A stretch of DNA of 64,000 nt from Candidula unifasciata (taxonomy: Eukaryota; Mollusca; Gastropoda; Stylommatophora; Geomitridae): contig CAJHNH020004879.1 in assembly GCA_905116865.2 (NCBI GenBank), forward strand, positions 205,001 through 269,000, in the 5' to 3' direction. The position numbers were made by a program, and so were the translations under genes. This document shows, in pieces, positions 1-11,114 of this stretch. Below the pieces are notes generated by a model. The model ran no database searches, had not been told where the DNA came from, and worked only from the letters and a program-made list of their open reading frames with translations. How positions within the stretch are numbered: position 1 is the first letter of the stretch; each line of letters starts with the position of its first letter.

Positions 1-1345
1 GTCACACAGTATGTGCTACTTCTCGTCCAGGCACTAATAAAGTACAGTCACCACTAGACTGTCACAGAGTATGTGCTACTCATTCAGAAACTACAGAAGT
101 ACAGACACCACTAGATTATCACACAGTATATGCTACTACTCGTACAGACACTACTAAAGTACAGACACCACTAGACTATCACACAGTAATAGCTACTACT
201 CATCCAGACGCTACTAAAGTACAGACACCACTAGACTATCACACAGTAATAGCTACTACTCATCCAGACGCTACTGAAGTACAGTCACCACTAGACTATC
301 ACACAGTATGTGCTACTACTCATACAGACACTACTGAAGTACAGTCACCACTAGACTATCACACAGTATGTGCTACTACTCGTATAGACACTACTGAAGT
401 ACAGTCACCACTAGACTATCATACAGTATGTGCTACTACTCGTATAGACACTACTGAAGTACAGTCACCACTAGACTATCATACAGTATGTGCTACTACT
501 CGTATAGACACTACTGAAGTACAGTCACCATCTAGGGTGGGGGGGACTATCATACAGTATGTTGCTAACTACTCGTGGTATAGACACTACTGAAGTACAG
601 TCACCACTAGACTATCATACAGTATGTGCTACTACTCGTATAGACACTACTGAAGTACAGTCACCACTAGACTATCACACAGTATGTGCTACTACACACC
701 AGACACTACTAAAGTACAATTACCACTTGACTATCAAAGAGTATGTGCTACTACTCGAACAGAAACTACTGAAGTACAATCACCACTTGACTATCACAGA
801 GTATGTGACACTACTCGTACAGAAACTACTGAAGTACAATCACCACTTGACTATCACAGAGTATGTGCTACTACTCGTATAGAAACTACAGAAGTACAAT
901 CACCACTGGACTATCACACAGTATGTGCTACTACACGTACAGACACCATAAAAGTTAGAAAACACTAGACTCTCACATAGTATGTGAAACTACTTGAACA
1001 AACACTATAGAAGTACTGACACCATTAGACTATGACACAGTATATGCTACTACTCGTACAAACAAAGTATCAACACATATATCACTAGAATGGCACACAG
1101 CAGGTATTACTACACGTGCAAACACTATATCAACTTGGAACCGCTAGACTATCACACAGCAGGTACTACTACTCGTACAGACACTATTGGAGAATATACC
1201 ACTAGACTGTCACACAGTATGTGCTACTACTTGTGCAAACACAATATCAACATATCATTCAGATATCACTAGACTGTCACATATTAGGTATTATTACTCG
1301 TACAAACACTGTATCAACTCCGAATCACTAGACTGTCACAAAATC
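1..1345. repeat. 60-bp minisatellite, cut by the window edge
   Basis: Tandem units of about 60 bp built around CACACAGTATGTGCTACTAC and a GAAGTACAGTCACCACTAGA segment. Units from about 60 to 530 and 600 to 960 are close copies. From 960 to 1345 they drift and shorten. Because 60 is a multiple of three, one frame (about 70-530) is open and encodes a 20-residue repeat around TTEVQSPLDYHTVCATTR. The frame is broken by a G-run insertion at 531-546 and by later indels. No start signal or splice context is visible, so a coding role is not established. The array continues past position 1. Confidence 0.93.
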
Positions 1346-2165
1346 GCGGTCATGCCTACAGCTGCATTAAAATCTATTGATCGTCAGCTGCAGATTTCAA
1401 CAACAACTGTCTCCCTGGTCTCTACTGATGCTAACATGCTAACAATAGCTGCTTGAAATCAATATGGAATTTCACCAGGACCTGATGTTTCAGATAATCG
1501 CCAACCTGTTCCTATTCAGCGTATAGGCAAACACGCGACCTAGTTAGTAGTAAGTACTAACAGCGGAGGTTTCCTTATATAAACACAGTAATAATTCCAT
1601 AAAGAACTACCAAATGACTGCAGATCAAAAACCAACACGGACACCTCAGCTGTCGCTGTAACCATGGATACCCAAGATGCTTGGATCACAAAGTGAAGAG
1701 TGCTTGAACCTTCACCTGGTAGGAAATGTGCACTCAATGATAACACTGGCGTCAACTAGTGGAAGGGATGTGATATCCTCGAACAGTTTACGTTCAGGTA
1801 AGAATGGCCCTCCTACCTGTCAGTAACGACGACAAAACACGCTGGTCTATCGACCACATGACCCCCATGGTTGCCGTAGGTTGGGAGAAAACTGCCATCC
1901 TTGCTGCCCGCTCAATACAACAGCTCGCGTTCTGAGGTGTGGCGTTTTACCGAGTTTTAGCATGACTTTTTTTGGAGGGGAAAATCAAGATTTCTGTGAT
2001 GTTCCTTCAAATGGACGCAGGCAGAGCTTTTGGGAAAGACATCCAGAAGTCTGTGATTTTTCTCACTCACGTGGCTTTTGGGAAGAAATAAGTTCTGTGA
2101 TATTCACTCCAGGCTTTAGGGGAAGACATTTTTTTAAATATCCAGAAACCATGAATTGAAATCCC
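1346..2165. other. Unassigned sequence
   Basis: No gene is recognised. A loose repeat of a GGGAAGACATCCAGAAGT-like segment with TCTGTGATNT recurs between about 1970 and 2130 and again near 2365-2395. The short ORFs here lack splice or family support. Confidence 0.5.
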
Positions 2166-2169
2166 TTTG

Positions 2170-2370
2170 GCTCGGTACTATGGATACCGCAACCCATCGG
2201 CCTTGATCCCATGATAGATACCGCCAAGCTGTTCTGCCTACCCCCCGGGCGTGAACCCGGACCAGAAGTAGTTGGTCACCCGGTCGCCGCGAAGTCAGGT
2301 TTAACCAGGTCCTTCTCTATATAGAAAAGGCCGTGGCTTAACCGTGCTAGCCAGTCGGGCTGGGGAAGAC
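2170..2370 (-). mobile_element. SINE family E, tRNA-derived
   Basis: Reverse complement of the sequence at 25385-25560. On the minus strand a tRNA-like head begins near 2370 with GGCTAGCACGGTTAAGCCAC, followed by a B-box-like GGGTTCACGCCCG, a ~60-bp body and a GCGGTATCCATAGTA-like segment. Two diverged copies in opposite orientation show that it is an interspersed repeat and not a tRNA gene. Confidence 0.7.
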
Positions 2371-2589
2371 ATCGAAAAGTTCCGTGATGTCACCTCTGAA
2401 AGTCATATTCTGCTGTTCCTTCTTTCTAAGCAGTGGTCTCCGCCAATCAAATGGGGAAAAGGGGAGGGGGTTCAAGTCTGCGTCAAGCAATTTTAAAATT
2501 CACTGCATCTGTATTTGTACTAAACCCAGTACAATTAGAAGTCTTTTTTCAGTCATATTGTGATTAAAATAAATGAAAATTGTTTTTAA

Positions 2590-2965
2590 CCGTATTATAT
2601 ACTACATAAAAACAACCGCATGTATTCTTGTTTTCATAAGCAGTTTTATATCTACAGTAAAAAAAAACCGCATGTATTCTTATTTTCATTAGCAGTTTGT
2701 ATATCTACAGTTTAAAAAACTGCATGTATTCTTGTTTTCATAAGCAGTTTGTATATCTACAGTTAAAATAAAACGCATGTATTCTTGTTTTCATAAGCAG
2801 TTTGTATATCTACAGTTAAAATAAAACGCATGTATTCTTGTTTTCATAAGCAGTTTGTATATCTACAGTTAAAATAAAACACATTTATTGTTGTTTTCAT
2901 AAGGCAGTTTGTATCTACAGTTTTTTTTTGGAAACAATACAAGACGCAAATGTATTCTTGCTTTC
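2590..2965. repeat. 53-bp minisatellite, A/T-rich
   Basis: About seven units with a period of 53 bp, built on CGCATGTATTCTTGTTTTCA and AAGCAGTTTGTATATCTACAG plus an A-rich spacer. The spacer varies most. Confidence 0.9.
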
Positions 2966-3537
2966 CATAAGCTATGTTGTATATTCTACCGTCAAAAATC
3001 TTAATTAATTTGATAAGCACTATGGCATTTAGAGATTGAAAACCCATTCTGAACAAAATGTATCTTCATACTGTCTGTTTCTCTTGTTGCGGAATTTTCT
3101 GTCTTCTTTTTTTAATAACATTTTGTTATGTTTGGGGGAAGGGGAGCCTTGCCATAACTTAAAGAGAAAGAGGCGTTGGATACTCAAGGCGGGCGCCGGG
3201 GCTTGTAATGTATGTATAGAAATACTTTTGTAAAGAAATTATGTCTCTAAGATTCGACTTTCAACGGACATATTGAATGGTTTTGATAATTAAACAGTAG
3301 ACGATTCTTCTTCTTAGCGTTTACTGGCTGTAAACTGCAGTGAAAAGTTTAGTCCTGTTTCAGAACTTGAATGTTAGGTGCACATCCGTTTTTCAGATAT
3401 CATTTACTTGTATACAGATGTTGGTTCCTTGCCTCTTAGTCAGATGCGCCTTAACATTGAAAGAAACACACTTAAGTAGTTTCCTTTTATGACATGCTTG
3501 TTAGGGGGCAGAAGGTCTATTCTACAACAGTGAAAAA
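2966..3537. other. Unassigned sequence
   Basis: Unique-looking A/T-rich sequence. No gene, RNA or repeat is recognised. Confidence 0.5.
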
Positions 3538-4400
3538 CAAGGAGTCACCCAGTCAGCCACGTGACAACTAGCCAGAAAATGACAACCAGTCAGCCACATG
3601 GCAACTAGCCAGACATTGACAACCAGTCAGCCACACAGCAACTAGCCAGATACTGACACCTAGTCAGACACATGGCAACTAGCCAGACACTGTCACCCAG
3701 TCAACCACATGACAATTAGCCAGACACTGACACCCAGTCAGACACTGACAATCAGTCAGACACTGACAATCAGTCAGACACTGACACCCAGTCAGACACT
3801 GACACCCAGTCAGACACTGACAATCAGTCAGACACATGACAATTAGCCAGACACTGACAACCAGTCAGACACATGGCAACTAGCCAGACACTGACAACCA
3901 GTCAGCTACACAGCAACTAGCCAGACATTGACACCCAGTCAACCACATGACAATTAGCCAGACACTGACAACCAGTCAGCCACACAGCAACTAGCCAGAC
4001 ACTGACAACCGGTCAGCCACATGACAACTAGCCAGACACACATCAACTAGCCAGACACTGACAACCTGTCAGCCACATGACAACTAGCCAGACACACATC
4101 AACTAGCCAGACACTGACAACCTGGTCAGCCCCCACAGCAACTAGCCAGACACCTGACAAACGGTCAGCCCACATGACAACTAGCCGGGGGGGACACACA
4201 TCAACTAGCCAGACACTGACAACCTGTCAGCCACATGACAACTAGCCAGACACACATCAACTAGCCAGACACTGACAACCTGTCAGCCACACAGCAACTA
4301 GCCAGACACTGACAACCAGTCAGCCACATGACAACTAGCCAGACACTGACAACCAGTCAGCCATATAACAACTAGCCAGACACTGACAACCAGTCAGTAA
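3538..4400. repeat. Degenerate ~36-bp minisatellite, CAGTCAG/CTAGCCAG type
   Basis: Alternating half-units GACAACCAGTCAGCCACA and CAACTAGCCAGACACT, joined in variable order and length. Some stretches (3720-3830) consist only of the short CAGTCAGACACTGACA half-unit. A run GGGGGGGAC interrupts a unit near 4187. It ends at a GTCAGTAAGGGTGAGTCAG junction. Confidence 0.9.
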
Positions 4401-4439
4401 GGGTGAGTCAGAAACATGTTTAGTTAAGTATTCAATCAA

Positions 4440-4640
4440 ATGACAACATAGGATGCTGCGTGGTCTCGAGGCATGGTGTCTGCCTCGAGTGCTAGAGGTG
4501 CCGGGTTTAATCCCCGGTAGTGGCTGAGATTTGTTTCATGTTGGCTCGGACTTCTAGTAATTTTCCCTGCTCTCTGGGTAGTGAGATCGGACGCCCGTGT
4601 GCATTGTGTGCATTCATCGATGGATGAATGCATGGACAGA
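4440..4640 (+). mobile_element. SINE family A, 5' part (tRNA-like head)
   Basis: Shares with 25733-26115 the head GGTCTCGAGGCATGGTGTC, a B-box-like GGGTTTAATCCC, then GACTTCTAGTAATTTTCCCTG, CTCTGGGTAGTGAGATCGGA and CGCCCGTGTGCATTGTG. The 3' half is absent. From about 4610 to 4830 it runs into a degenerate ATGAATGGATG-type simple repeat. Confidence 0.8.
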
Positions 4641-4839
4641 TTTGTGGATAAATTCATGGCAATTTTATGAATGGATGATGAATGCATAAATTTATTCACT
4701 GGCTGATGCACAGATGTATGAAAGGATTCTTGGTTCAATGCATGCAAGAGTGGATAAATGAACTTATAGATAAAGGAAGGATACATGACCAGATGCACAG
4801 AAAAAGGAAGGAATGGTTAAATGAATGGAAATCTGAATG

Positions 4840-5475
4840 CCCGATAAAACAAAAAAAAAACTACTTATCATCCAAAATAACAAATAATGAAGAAATTGAA
4901 TATGTCAAAAGCTGTGAATAGCTAGGCTCCACATTAAACAGCAATGGAGACTGTTCAACAGAAGTAAAAAAGAGGACAACCATAGCAATACAAAGATTAA
5001 ACAGCACTAAATGTCTATGGTTACACACCTGCAAGGAAATCAAAGACACAAATAGGAAAGCATGCATCTTTCCTGTAGCAACATACAGATGTAAGTCAGA
5101 CTCTATCTCACAGAAGGAAGAAAACAGGGATTTTTGAGCTGAAATGCGAGAGAAACATTCTTAGAATACCAAAGAAGAAAAAAATACTGACATCTTAAAA
5201 GATTCGAAAATCAAGGAAGACTGGCTAGTAAACAGCACCTTGTCTCAGAAACTAAAATACTGTGCTTATATCAAGTGCCATAGTCAATTGGAAAGATAGC
5301 AGCCGAGGGCAGGGTGCCAGGAGAAGGAGCAGGAGTCAAACAGCAAGAAGATGAACACATGATATGAGACATCTTGAGTAAGGAAAGTACAAAAAATGGG
5401 AAAGCTGGTGAGAGACAATGTTTCTTTGAGGTAGGCAAAAACACAACACCTGCTACATGATGACGATGAAATCAA
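4840..5475 (+). pseudogene. Decayed LINE 3' end (reverse transcriptase C-terminal region)
   Basis: Frame-broken translation matches the post-RT region of RTE/jockey-like non-LTR elements. There is a LGSTLNSNGDCSTEVKKR-like start, then AIQRLNSTKCLWL, then FPVATYRCKSDSIS, then ILRIPKKKKILTS and a residual KIRKSRKTG at about 5200-5240. The end (GAGAGACAATGTTTCTTTGA, CACCTGCTACATGATGA) matches the LINE piece at 34226-34625, so both are copies of one family. Several stops and frameshifts make it non-functional. The upstream RT palm is missing, as in 5'-truncated copies. Confidence 0.82.
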
Positions 5476-5971
5476 ATGATTCAAAGACAGGAAAGTTGGA
5501 AGAATTACAGGATGGCTAGAAGGGTGACTATATGGATGACAGAACTGTTGGATGGAAGACAGGCAGACAAACCGAGCTTACCTTCCATTCCAACCAAATC
5601 TTTGCATCGTCAGACATACAATCTGAAGGTAGGAGGATGCCAGCACTCATTTAAATGAGACCAACAGCATATGTCAGCAGTTATTTGCAGGTTGTCGACA
5701 GCACATAGTCACACCTTTGGTTTGTAGACATCAGCTTAGATTACTCTCCACTAGTTGTGTGTCCTCAATATTGACTACAAGTTCAAAAGTGCCGCATGCA
5801 TAAACACTACTGGACACATGCAATGTTCAAAATGTATTCTCGCGAGTTTAGTCTATTCAAATGAAAATGGAAACATTAAAATCTGTTATAATACTATGTT
5901 TTGTGATAACTAACAGCAAAACCGTTCTGTTATTCAAAAGGATTGCGGCTGTTAAACAGTCATTAAAGAAA
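5476..5971. other. Unassigned sequence
   Basis: No gene or repeat family is recognised between the LINE fragment and the fold-back element. Confidence 0.4.
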
Positions 5972-6410
5972 TGGGCTTTCCTCCGAATAACGGTCCTAAA
6001 TTATCAAGGACGAAAATATACCCTAACAGGGCCTCAGTCATATGCAAATTGCGGACCTCTTCCGGCGACTACACAGCATACCGCCGAGAGTATCTCCCCA
6101 ACCACGTGTAGCAGCGCCGAGCAGGGCTAAACCAGATGGCTGGAACTCACGAGCAAATATTGTGGAGGAAGCTGCATGAGATGCGGTAGCTGCTGCTCGT
6201 GAGTCCCAGCCATCTAGTTTAGCTCCGCACCGCCAGTAGCGACACTGGGGATACTCTCAGCAGTGACTTTAATTCGGCGGAAGCTTTTTTCGCGGTATGC
6301 TATGTAGTCGCCGGAAGAAGTCTGCAATTTACATGTGACTGAGGCCCGGTTAGGGTATATTTTCGGCCTCCATAACTTGGGACCTTTATTCAGATAGCCC
6401 AGAAAAGCTG
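5972..6410. mobile_element. Fold-back (inverted-repeat) element 1
   Basis: The left arm (about 5972-6150) reads GGACGAAAATATACCCTAAC, GGGCCTCAGTCATATGCAAATT and CTTCCGGCGACTACACAGCATACCG. The reverse complement of the right arm (about 6190-6410) gives the same blocks in the same order with point differences, plus about 30 extra bases near 6265-6300. A short spacer (GAAGCTGCATGAGATGCGG) separates the arms. Arms of around 190 bp with a small loop and no ORF fit a non-autonomous fold-back DNA element or MITE-like palindrome. Confidence 0.85.
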
Positions 6411-6576
6411 TATACATTACAATTAAACAACCTAAACAGTACTACAGAGGTCGTTATTTACTAACAGCATAAACAGCTGTACTACTAATTTAGAAGTCTT
6501 GAATCTATTTACAACAATACAATTACACTATTATGAAAGTAATGTACCTGTTAACAATATATAATTTTTTGTTGTT

Positions 6577-6880
6577 GTTGCAAAAGTTTTATTCACGGTT
6601 CTCCTTGCAATAACGCTCGCTACTTGGACAGCGACGGCCACTTAGTCAGAGTTCAGTCCCCTGGCTGCAGTGCAATTACAGAGTGGACAAGGCACAAATC
6701 ACAAAACACAGTGAGTTCAACATGGCTTCTAGCCTAACCCTAACTGTAACCCTAATTATGTCAATTGTGTCGTTCCCTCTTTTCCACTCCGTAACTGCAC
6801 TGCAGCCAGGGGACTGAACTCGGACTAAGCGGCCGTCGCCGTCCAACTAGCGACCGTTATTGCAAGGAGAGCATTATTCA
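6577..6880. mobile_element. Fold-back element 2, telomere-like motifs in the loop
   Basis: The left arm (about 6600-6672) contains CTCCTTGCAATAACGCTCGC, GACAGCGACGGCCACTTAGT and AGTTCAGTCCCCTGGCTGCA. The right arm (about 6782-6872) is its reverse complement with few changes. The ~110-bp loop holds CTAACCCTAACTGTAACCCTAA, i.e. imperfect CCCTAA (TTAGGG) units. No ORF is present. Confidence 0.85.
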
Positions 6881-7983
6881 CTAACTATATATATAGCTTT
6901 TATCTTTTCCAGGGTGAATGCTGAAGAAGACAGTCATTCACTGCAACTTTACTATTCGTCATTCAGCAACATAGGACAGTCATTTACTGCAACTTGCAGT
7001 ACGCTGGAGATCTGCTACCTTGACACCAATCATAAACAGGGCTTTTTATCCTGGCGTTATGCAGTACTGACACTTCTTATACAGGGTCTTTTTTCATGGT
7101 GGTACGCAGTACTGACACCCCCTTTTTCGGGACCGTTGTTCAGCACTTTGTGATGAATACTGCACCTCCCCCCCCCCCCCCCCCCCCTTTTCCCGGGTAA
7201 CATCTAACATCTAATATCATTTGTTTATTCTGAAAGATCATTGACATTATAAATAAGAATTTGTGACGATCAGAAGTATAAATCTGCTATAACAATCTCT
7301 CAAACAGCCTATCACCTGTCTGCGGGCATCGTCCACAGGGTAAAACAGTACAACTTGACTGCATTCATCGGTTCCTCTATTATTATAATTTCTGGCCGCA
7401 ATCGGACCACTCATTATAAATTATCATGATACTATGAACTGTTTTCAGACAAGTGCTTAGACATATTAAAGTCATTTTTGCATGAACCACTAAAGCAATT
7501 TCATGGAGATAACGTGTTTAAAATTAGGCAGAATGGCTTGTACTCGTAAATAACGCTACGCTTTCACATATTACTCCGAATCGAAAGGAAAAGACCGATC
7601 AAACAAGCTGTCGTTCTGCACTGACCGCCCCCAGTCATCGCCATTTTGTAGATAAATTATAGGGGGGACATATTAAGCCAAACTACTACAAAAAATTAAT
7701 GCCAGAAAAAGCCAAATAAAATATAACATTGTTCACACTTCAAGATTGAATTCTTGACTGTCAACCTCACTGGAACAAGTGGAAGATGCAGCGTAAACCT
7801 TTTCAGCCTTAAGTGTAGTTGATTTATGTAATATGTAAGTGTCTGATAACAACGTCTGCCAGTATCTCTCTGCTATTTGCCAAAGTCTAACGTCTGTTCA
7901 ATGAACCAACCGTAAGCTTGTCACTCTGGTCGTGAAGGTAGGTGGCTAATTTGCTACTGCAGCGACACACGCACAAACACACA
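6881..7983. other. Unassigned sequence with a C homopolymer
   Basis: Mostly unique A/T-rich sequence. Two diverged tandem copies of a GTACTGACAC-containing ~47-bp segment lie at 7040-7130, and a C-run of about 18 bases lies near 7170. No gene is recognised. Confidence 0.5.
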
Positions 7984-7985
7984 CA

Positions 7986-8053
<68 letters not shown>

Positions 8054-8056
8054 ATA
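7984..8056. repeat. (AT)n microsatellite
   Basis: Pure AT dinucleotide of about 60 bp with a short imperfect tail. Confidence 0.97.
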
Positions 8057-8111
8057 TACACACACAAACAAAACACAAAACCTCACAATACCAGTTGCAC
8101 AACCACCTTTT

Positions 8112-8475
8112 CGTCTTGTTTTCTTCTTCTTCTTTCTTCTTCTTCTTCTTCTTCTTCTTCTTCTTCTTTCTTCTTCGATCCTTCTGTCAGAAAGGTTAAA
8201 TCAGTAGGCCTGAAGCCTTTATGAAAGCTATCGTGCAGTCCATATCTTCTCGTAACTATACCATTTTGACTTCATTGTGGTTGGAACAGATCAGATTGCG
8301 TCTCTGTTGTCAGCACAGGCTACAGTTGACAGTGTTGGAGCACATGCTCAGCATTTTCGGGTGCCACGTTGCAGTGGCACGTCTCTGTGTTTCCTACACC
8401 GAAAAGTTTGAACATATGTTGACGAAATCTGTCCCTGTCCTCAGTCTGAATATAATACACTGTGCATCTCTAGAG
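8112..8475 (-). pseudogene. LINE 3' end with Cys/His finger and (GAA)n tail
   Basis: The minus-strand translation from about 8470 reads DRDRFRQHMFKLFGVG, then ETCHCNVAPENAEHVLQHC, the C-x-C-x7-H-x4-C finger found after the RNase H domain of many non-LTR elements. The frame then breaks (a stop follows QHCQL). On the minus strand this runs into (GAA)n at 8196-8112, seen as (TTC)n on the plus strand. Only the C-terminal end of the element remains. Confidence 0.75.
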
Positions 8476-8537
8476 AGGCGATGAAGCGAGAGAATTGGGT
8501 GTGTGTATCTAGCCACATTTCTTGGATACTAGATAGT

Positions 8538-8792
8538 ATTAATGTCTTGTCGGCTCTGTGGCTATGTCGATGCGAACGCTTCGTAATGCCGGGCTGCCGG
8601 GTTCGATCTTAGCTGAGGGCCATGCGCCTTGCTGTGGTTTCGGCAGTAGTATTAGGGGGCCGAACCGTCCAGAAAGAAATGGCAAACTACTGGACGTAAA
8701 TTTGCTTAGAGAAACCACACAACAGCTAGGGGCTGCTGCGGTTGGTTCTGCAACGTCCTGTAAAGGATACGCAACTAACCAATTAATGTCTT
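8538..8792 (+). mobile_element. SINE family B, complete, with 11-bp target-site duplication
   Basis: The direct repeat ATTAATGTCTT occurs at 8538-8548 and 8782-8792 and flanks a ~233-bp insert. The insert starts GTCGGCTCTGTGGCT, like a tRNA 5' end with A box, and has a B-box-like GGGTTCGATCTTAGC. The body has GGCAAACTACTGGACGTAAA and ends near GGATACGCAACTAACC. Homologous minus-strand copies lie at 31099-31327 and 42206-42430. A tRNA head and perfect TSD show retroposition by LINE machinery. Confidence 0.9.
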
Positions 8793-9416
8793 AGTCACTT
8801 CGTGGGTTGTCACTATTTGGTTGTACCATGTCACTGCCACTTTTAGCCAACCTGTCCGCTATTTTATAGCCTTTCAATTACAAGACAATGATCTGGAATC
8901 CACTGCGGTACAGATTGTTTTACTGAAGAACTAGGTGAATCAGCTGTTGCGTCAAGTCTACAAACTGAGTGTCTTTTCGAAGGCCTTTGTTTATCTCAGT
9001 CACGATCTGTTTAGAAATACAACATACTCATACATAGATGCTCATTCATTAAGGGATAGCCCGAGTCCGTATACCAGCCATACCAGGACATTACAACGCA
9101 AACTGAAATAAAGATTTTAATTAGTAAATTACAGAGGAAACACACAAAAAAAGTGTGAGCACGTGTAGAAAAGCCAGGAAAAATCAAAAAGCCAAAATAA
9201 GCCAGCTCGATTTCAAACATGCCAGATTTGTGAAATCTGGCTTAGAAAAATTTAATATGGCAACCCTGAGGGGAGATCATGTCGTCTGCAGGAAACACCA
9301 ACTCGTCTGCTAGAGATTCAGCGAGCAGAGAGACGAGGAAGGGATAAGTCATGTCAGTTGATGTTCAGAGAGTTAGTGCGAGGCAGCAAATCAGTCACCA
9401 CCACCATAGATCCAGA
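8793..9416. other. Unassigned sequence
   Basis: No gene is recognised. Near 9320-9350 a single stretch (GCAGAGAGACGAGGAAGGGATAAGTC in pieces) resembles units of the minisatellite at 15421-17385. Confidence 0.5.
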
Positions 9417-9709
9417 TGTTTCCTTAAATCAAAGCAATGTTTTCCCGTTGTAAATTTGAACAAAGACGACACAAGCAATAGATGCACAAGTTATTGCCTG
9501 GCATATCTCGCTCTATCTCGCCAGGTTGAAATTGGTTGATTAACCAAGATCGTTGTTGAAATTGTACTTCAGTTATAAAGGATTCACTTATTTGCTTCAT
9601 TTATGTAATTGTTACTGTAGTATGCACCTGACGAGAAACAGCGAAATATGCCAGGCAATAAGTTGTGCAATCTATGGTTTGTGTCTTCTTTGTTAATGTT
9701 TCCTTAAAT
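9417..9709. mobile_element. Fold-back element 3 with flanking direct repeats
   Basis: The left arm (about 9459-9527) carries AACAAAGACGACACAAGC and TTATTGCCTGGCATATCTCG. The right arm (about 9626-9693) is its reverse complement with about ten differences. The loop is about 95 bp. The 14-bp direct repeat ATGTTTCCTTAAAT occurs at 9417-9430 and 9696-9709, just outside the arms, and may be a target-site duplication. Confidence 0.75.
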
Positions 9710-9927
9710 ATCGAGAGACGATGACGAGAATAAGGCACCAAACTAGAGAAATATTGGTGTTTTAAAGAAATCAGAGAGGGGAGGAAGGGAATAAGTCTCC
9801 ACGCTGGAGATCCTTCACTCGACCGGAGCTATGAAGTTCGTGCGCGTTTGTGCTGAGAACCGATACAGCAGTATCTACACGGTAAAGAAGAAAGTAGAAG
9901 ACAACGCAATAGATGAGCTAGGACATT

Positions 9928-10748
9928 AACGCACAGAGGACATCGTCATCTCATTGTTCACTTTAGAGAATGGATGAGCTAGGCATTAACGCACAGAGGA
10001 CATAGTCATCTCCTTGTTCATTTTAGAGAATAGATGAGCTAGGACATTAACGTCCAGAGGACATCGTCATCTCTTTGTTCACTTCAGAGAATAGATGAGC
10101 TAGGGCATTAACGTCCAGAGGACATCGTCATCTCTTTGTTCATTTTAGAGAATAGATGAGCTAGGACATTAACGTCCAGAGGACATCGTCCTCATTGTTC
10201 ATATTAGAGAATTGATGAGCTAGGACATTAACGTCCAGAGGACATCGTCATCATTGTTCACTTCGGAGAATAGATGAGCTAGGACATTAACGTCCAGAGG
10301 ACATCGTCATCTCTTTGTTCATTTTAGACAATAGTTGAGCTAGGGCATTAACGTCCAGAGGACATCGTCATCTCATTGTCATTTTAAAGAATAGTTGAGC
10401 TAGGGCATTAACGTCCAGAGGACATCGTCATCTCATTGTCATTTTAAAGAATAGTTGAGCTAGGGCATTAACGTCCAGAGGACATCGTCATCGCATTGTC
10501 ATTTTAAAGAATAGTTGAGCTAGGGCATTAACGTCCAGAGGACATCGTCATCTCATTGTCATTTTAAAGAATAGTTGAGCTAGGGCATTAACGTCCAGAG
10601 GACATCGTCATCTCATTGTCATTTTAAAGAATAGTTGAGCTAGGGCATTAACGTCCAGAGGACATCGTCATCTCATTGTCATTTTAAAGAATAGTTGAGC
10701 TAGGGCATTAACGTCCAGAGGACATCGTCATCTCATTGTCATTTTAGC
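9928..10748. repeat. 60-bp minisatellite (CATTAACGTCCAGAGGACAT type)
   Basis: About 13-14 units. Units from 10330 on have an exact 60-bp period and are almost identical; earlier units are 59-62 bp and more varied. Core words are GAGCTAGGGCATTAACGTCC, AGAGGACATCGTCATCTC and TTTTAAAGAATAGTT. The right half looks recently homogenised. Confidence 0.95.
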
Positions 10749-10964
10749 AATCGTCTCTTTGGACATGACCATAAGTGCATCGTCATCTAGGACAGACATA
10801 TCAAATATGCAGCTGGAGGGCTACATACGACAGTTTGCGAACACATAAGCTGGCTAAATAATTTGCATACAAGTCTATGCTGCCTTTCAAAATTTCATTC
10901 TATTCCCACTCTCTGCCCATCACCTCTGTTTAACTACTTAACACTTTGGTTTAAGGTTTCCACA

Positions 10965-11095
10965 AAAGATCAACATCATGGCACAAGGATAGTAACCCAT
11001 AAGTGCTCCGTTCTACTTCTAACTTGAGTCAGAAGAATCTCAGCGCAGTGCACGAACTCAGTAGCACCGGCGAGGATCCTGAAATAATTTGTGTA
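10965..11095 (-). mobile_element. SINE family A, 3' tail fragment
   Basis: Read on the minus strand it gives AGGATCCTCGCCGGTGC, then GTGCACTGCGCTGAGATTCT, CTTATGGGTTAC and GCCATGATGTTGATC, the same tail as at 26000-26110 and 62590-62690. The head is missing. It lies directly before the 20-bp array. Confidence 0.8.
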
Positions 11096-11114
11096 TAATT
11101 TTTTAAACTCCAAA

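Noticed and set aside
1881..2159. 92-codon plus-strand gene
   Set aside because: Contains a loosely repeated DNA segment; no splice sites, start context or family.
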